From NCBI RefSeq assembly GCF_001522545.3, contig NC_031796.1, forward strand, positions 3,234,933-3,298,932: a stretch of DNA of 64,000 nucleotides. Reading direction: 5' to 3'. A program made the translations under genes and the position numbers. The notes beneath the pieces were generated by a model that did not search any database, had not been told where the DNA came from, and saw only the letters and a list, made by a program, of their open reading frames with translations. Below, piece by piece: positions 61,301-64,000 of this stretch. How positions within the stretch are numbered: position 1 is the first letter of the stretch; each line of letters starts with the position of its first letter. Origin of the DNA: Parus major. Lineage: Eukaryota > Chordata > Aves > Passeriformes > Paridae.

Positions 61301-63097
61301 TGGCACGGGCTGGAGGGCAGCCAGCGGATTGAGGACCACGGCATCAAGGTGGAGCATGTCTATGAGGTAGAACACAGCACCCGCGGGTGCCCGGGGATGT
61401 CCCCTCTGTCCCCTCCCCGCGTCAATCCCTGTGCTGGCCATCACCCCGCCCTCCTCCCGCAGCTCCACAACAAAGGTCCCGGCACCGTCAGCGGGGTCAC
61501 TCTGAGCCTCGCCGTCCCCCACCTGCTGGGCGACCACGTCGTGCTCTACCTGCTGGAGCTGGGCACCGAGGGGGGCATGAACTGCTCCCACCACCCCGTC
61601 CTCAATCCCGCCCAGGTAGGGGCTGCGGCACCGCTGTCCAGCGGCGGGCGCTGGGACACGCAGGGAGCTGCACATCCCTCCCCGTGTCCCTTCCAGCTGG
61701 AGATCTCCGCTCCGACGGCCGCAGCGCCGGGGAACGGCAGCCAGCAGCGGGAGCGCCGGGACGCGGAGCCGCCCCCGGGAGCCGGGCTGGGGCAGCTCGT
61801 CCGTGTGGTGAGCGGGCGGCCTGGGCAGGCTGAGCTGGCTGCGGGTGCCAAGGTGGCGCCGCATCCTCCAGGTGACCCTGGGGACCTGCAGCCCGTGGTG
61901 GGCAAAGGGCTGGCGGTGTCCCCTGGGGTGGGGACCCCCCGACACCCACCGTATCCCTCAGGACTGTGACAATGCCACGTGCGTGGACATCACCTGCCAC
62001 GTGCCCAGCCTGGGCAAGGACCAGCGGGCACTGGTCAGTGTCCACGCCCTGCTCTGGATGGACACCCTGCAGCAGGTACTGTCACCTCCTGGGGACAGAG
62101 GGGACGGGGTGGCATTGTAACCCCGGAGCATCCCTGCAATGTCCCCTCCTGCACGGTGCTCCCCAGAGAACGCCTGGGGATGCCCTGGGTGGGGTCACGG
62201 GTGCTCTGTTGTCTGCCAGCACCCCTGATGCCAGGTTCCCATGTGTCCCCTGCGTGTCCCCTACGTGTCCCCTGTGTGTCCCCTCATCTGTCCCTAGCGG
62301 GAGCACCTCCTGACGCAGTTCGTCATCCAGTCCCAAGCGTGGTTCAACACCTCGGCCATGCCCTACCGCGTCCAGCCCCGGGTCCTGCCCACCGGCAAGG
62401 CTGAGGTAGAGCCGGCGTGGGTGTGGGGACACAGGGACAGGCCGTGGTGGCAGCGGTGTCACCCACCTGTCCCTCTGCAGATTGACACCCGCTTGGTGCG
62501 CGCCAGCCCCGGGGGCGAGGGGGCTGTGCCAGTGTGGTGGGTGGTGCTGGGGGTCCTGGCCGGGCTCCTGCTCCTCACCCTCCTCATCCTCCTCCTGTGG
62601 AACGTGAGTGGGCACGGGGGAACACTGGGGACTGGTGACATTCACCACGGTGATGGGGTCTCACTGGCACCAGAGGGACCATGAGCCATGGGCCATAGTG
62701 CTGGGGGTGGGGGCTGAGGGACAGGACGGGGGGACAGCAGCATGGGTAGCACCCTGCGGTCCCGGGAGGGTGACACTGTGGGGTCCCGAGGCTGGTGCCA
62801 GGGGGTCCCTTAGGAGTGATGTCATGGGGTCCCTGTGGTGGTGCCACAGGGATCTCTGGGGAGCCCTGTGTGCCTCGGGGTCCCCCAGGGCCCGACTGTC
62901 GCTGTGTCCCCTTGCAGACCGGTTTCTTCAAGAGGACGAGGCCACCTGCCGAGGGGGACACGCAGGAGCTGGGGGGTGCCCAGGAACCGGGGGGTGCCCA
63001 GGAGCCGGGGGGTGCCCAGGAGCTGGGGGGTGCCCAGGAGCCAGGGGGTGCCCAGGAGCTGGGGGGTGCCCAGGAGCCGGGGGGTGCCCAGGACTAG
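55155..63097 (+). CDS. ITGA2B: ITGA2B, integrin alpha-IIb (30 coding exons)
   Basis: Exons: 55155-55300, 55374-55513, 55594-55691, 55772-55937, 56008-56057, 56394-56439, 56620-56745, 56829-56876, 57123-57166, 57275-57334, 57479-57531, 57666-57874, 57981-58163, 58293-58338, 58416-58520, 58629-58684, 58783-58934, 59136-59261, 59995-60065, 60139-60286, 60739-60831, 60915-60994, 61115-61195, 61264-61366, 61463-61615, 61697-61807, 61962-62075, 62298-62405, 62481-62603 and 62918-63097. All phases agree, giving 1072 residues (human about 1039). The protein pairs with beta-3 as the fibrinogen receptor of platelets/thrombocytes. It has a signal peptide, seven FG-GAP blades, thigh, calf-1, calf-2, a furin site, a membrane helix and a GFFKR tail. 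The exon number equals that of human ITGA2B, and GPATCH8 is the neighbour. Oddities: an AT donor after exon 22, a weak GT donor after exon 20 and a repeat-expanded tail. Of two adjacent ATGs, the second (55155) has A at -3 and G at +4, so it was chosen; 55152 would add one Met. Confidence 0.93.
55374..58520 (+). CDS. ITGA2B: ITGA2B exons 2-15: seven-bladed beta-propeller head
   Basis: FG-GAP blades are marked by GAP and YFG-type motifs ([68 protein letters not shown] and [15 protein letters not shown]). Four Ca2+ loops are recognisable: an [10 protein letters not shown] variant (about 265-274), DVDGDGRDD (321-329), DLDNDGFGD (388-396) and DLDGNGYAD (449-457); the last three have all acidic ligands. 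The propeller forms the ligand-binding head with the beta-3 I-like domain. Exon 2 encodes three N-glycosylation sequons (NTS, NTT, NNT) and three cysteines (75, 83, 87). Confidence 0.93.
58203..58268. repeat. 14-bp minisatellite in ITGA2B intron 13
   Basis: About four tandem copies of CCCGGTGTCACCAG between exons 13 and 14. The copies are almost identical, which suggests recent slippage. Confidence 0.9.
58629..61807 (+). CDS. ITGA2B: ITGA2B exons 16-26: thigh, calf-1 and start of calf-2, furin site
   Basis: The integrin alpha leg. Recognisable blocks: [20 protein letters not shown] (exon 17), [10 protein letters not shown] (exon 19), the [11 protein letters not shown] motif (exon 20), [20 protein letters not shown] (exon 21), [13 protein letters not shown] (exon 23) and [10 protein letters not shown] (exon 25). 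Exon 26 holds QQRERRD (residues 877-883), a furin-type R-x-R-R site, which is where alpha-IIb precursor is cut into heavy and light chains (known for the family). Exon 20 ends at a weak donor (GTCCGT) and exon 22 at AT instead of GT. Confidence 0.88.
59262..59994 (+). other. ITGA2B intron 18 with degenerate CCCCTGTCC-rich repeats
   Basis: A 733-base intron made almost entirely of a diverged tandem array of 'tgtcccc', 'ccctggaatgtcccc' and 'ccccagtccct' blocks, strongly pyrimidine-biased on the sense strand. It creates long false frames on both strands (59100-59609, 59296-60069 and 59467-59943 antisense). Confidence 0.7.
60287..60738 (+). other. ITGA2B intron 20 with degenerate GGGGGGCTCA repeats
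   Basis: A 452-base intron with repeated 'gggggctca...tgtcc' blocks about 50-60 bases apart. No coding content is seen. It is bounded by a weak GTCCGT donor and a good CCCCACAG acceptor. Confidence 0.6.
61962..62405 (+). CDS. ITGA2B: ITGA2B exons 27-28: light-chain calf-2
   Basis: Exon 27 starts [12 protein letters not shown], the conserved cysteine pair of the light chain, which is disulphide-linked to the heavy chain in the family, with an N-glycosylation sequon (NAT). Exon 28 encodes [20 protein letters not shown] with another sequon (NTS). Both exons are phase 0-0 with GT-AG borders. Confidence 0.92.
62236..62297. repeat. 11-bp pyrimidine-rich tandem repeat next to the exon 28 acceptor
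   Basis: About four GTGTCCCCT-type units run up to the TCCCTAG acceptor, so the repeat forms the polypyrimidine tract of intron 27. Confidence 0.75.
62481..62603 (+). CDS. ITGA2B: ITGA2B exon 29: transmembrane helix
   Basis: Residues 973-1013. After PVWW comes about 20 hydrophobic residues ([20 protein letters not shown]). The small-residue spacing G-x3-G (GVLAG) is the conserved packing motif with the beta-3 helix. The exon ends just before the GFFKR exon, as in the family. Confidence 0.93.
62918..63097 (+). CDS. ITGA2B: ITGA2B exon 30: GFFKR cytoplasmic tail with repeat extension
   Basis: Residues 1014-1072. [10 protein letters not shown] matches the membrane-proximal clasp that keeps integrins inactive by contacting beta-3. 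The human tail then ends with a short run of acidic residues. Here it continues AEGDTQ followed by seven tandem hexapeptides of the form E-(L/P)-G-G-A-Q and a final D, then TAG. The tail is about 60 residues instead of about 20. The repeat keeps one Glu per unit. Confidence 0.9.
   Translation, partial: TGFFKRTRPPAEGDTQELGGAQEPGGAQEPGGAQELGGAQEPGGAQELGGAQEPGGAQD
62966..63094. repeat. ITGA2B: 18-bp coding minisatellite in the ITGA2B tail
   Basis: Seven copies of an 18-base unit (GAGCYGGGGGGTGCCCAG), one starting GAACCG, in frame. Copies differ mainly at one base giving Leu or Pro. The G runs on the sense strand could form quadruplexes. Confidence 0.92.
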
Positions 63098-63190
63098 CGG
63101 TGTCCCCGGAGACACCTGTGCCCCACCCAGCTCCCATTCCCCAGCCCCCCGTGCCCGTGGGACCCCAGCCCCGCTCTGTTTCCCCCGGAC

Positions 63191-63196
63191 AATAAA
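63191..63196 (+). terminator. ITGA2B: ITGA2B polyadenylation signal AATAAA
   Basis: A canonical signal 94 bases after the TAG. A GT-rich element follows about 20-45 bases later (GTGCTGTCC, TGTGGTTGTGTCC). This gives a very short 3' UTR. Confidence 0.9.
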
Positions 63197-63399
63197 TCCC
63201 TTCTCTGTCCTCAGGTGCTGTCCATGGGGCTGTGGTTGTGTCCCCCGGACCTGCACGGGGGGGTCTGGCGGGGGACAGGGCACAGCAGGGGGGCAGGGAG
63301 GCTTTTGGGGAGAATGTCCCCTCCTGTGTGCCCCAGGGCAGTGGCGGGGTTGGTGCTGGGGTCAGTCCCGGTGCAGCGCTGGGGGATCCATAGCGGGGC

Positions 63400-64000
63400 C
63401 GCTGCTGCTACCGTGGGTGGGTCACGGTACCGGGGTCAGTCCCAGGGATGGCACCGGGGGATCGGGGCAGCGCCAAAGGCCAGTCCCGAAATGCCGCTGA
63501 GGTACCGGGGGTCGACACTGAGGCTCAAGGAAGTACCGCGAGTGTCCCGGGATGCTGGTGCCGGTACAGGGTCAGTCCCGGGATGCTGGTGCCGGTACAG
63601 GGTCAGTCCCGGGATGCTGGTGCCGGTACCACGTCCCTGTCCCGGGGCTTGGAGTGGAGCCGGGAATGGGTCCCGGGAGGCCCGTGCGGTACCGGGGGCA
63701 GTGCAAGGTTGTCGGTGCCAGAACCGGAGTGAGTCCTGCGGTGCCGGGTCCCGGTCCTGGCCTCGGGGCCCCGGGTAGGCACAGCGGGTCGGGATCGGTA
63801 CCGGGGATAGTGCCGGGGCTCGAGGCAGTGTCAGCGGTGGATCCTGGGGTCGGTGCCGATATCGGGGGTGGGTCCTGAGCTGCCGCTGCCGATACCAGGG
63901 TCAGTCCCGGGATGCCGGTGACGGTACCGAGTCCCGGAGCGGTCCCGGGGAGCGGTACCGGCGGTGTTGCGGTACCGGCGATGGGGCCCGAGTCTCGGGG
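63400..64000. repeat. GC-rich minisatellite array downstream of ITGA2B
   Basis: Three near-identical 31-base units (GATGCTGGTGCCGGTACAGG... period 31 at 63551, 63582 and 63613) sit within a longer diverged array of 'ggtaccggg' and 'gtcagtcccggg' blocks that continues to the window end. No gene was recognised in it. Confidence 0.8.

Overview
The window looks like a piece of a bird genome, probably from a gene-dense, GC-rich microchromosomal region. The evidence is many degenerate CR1 LINE 3' ends carrying the 'gattctgtgattctg'-type terminus, compact introns in the downstream gene, and the neighbouring pair GPATCH8 then ITGA2B in the same orientation. The same pair lies together on human 17q21. 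I cannot name the species from sequence alone.

Bases 1-53750 are the gene GPATCH8 on the + strand, without its first coding exon. Exon 1, which by family comparison encodes about 15 residues, must lie upstream. Seven coding exons are readable: 13574-13648, 21417-21489, 33232-33299, 33699-33785, 37893-38036, 47310-47440 and 47810-51635. Together they encode 1467 residues: a G-patch, a single C2H2 zinc finger, a large Lys-rich and Arg/Ser-rich body and a His/Ala/Pro-rich C-terminus. The 3' UTR runs to about 53750, with an AATAAA at 53728. The introns are large, AT-rich and mostly featureless apart from about ten CR1 fragments, microsatellites and two inverted repeats.

After about 1.4 kb of GC-rich intergenic DNA comes the platelet/thrombocyte integrin alpha-IIb gene ITGA2B (55155-63097, + strand). 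I traced all 30 coding exons with consistent phase, giving 1072 residues. They cover a signal peptide, a seven-bladed FG-GAP beta-propeller with four Ca2+ loops, thigh and calf domains, a furin site, a transmembrane helix and a GFFKR tail. A GATA site and ETS cores sit just upstream of the ATG, as expected for a megakaryocyte/thrombocyte promoter.

Three features of ITGA2B stand out. The donor after exon 22 reads AT instead of GT and an in-frame TGA follows at once. The cytoplasmic tail is extended by seven tandem copies of a six-residue unit encoded by an 18-bp minisatellite. The GC-rich introns and 3' flank are full of short tandem repeats.

The two genes are not known to act together. GPATCH8 is a nuclear RNA-splicing co-factor and ITGA2B a surface receptor for fibrinogen. 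They are linked by conserved synteny. I found no microbial-type system, CRISPR array or intact mobile element.
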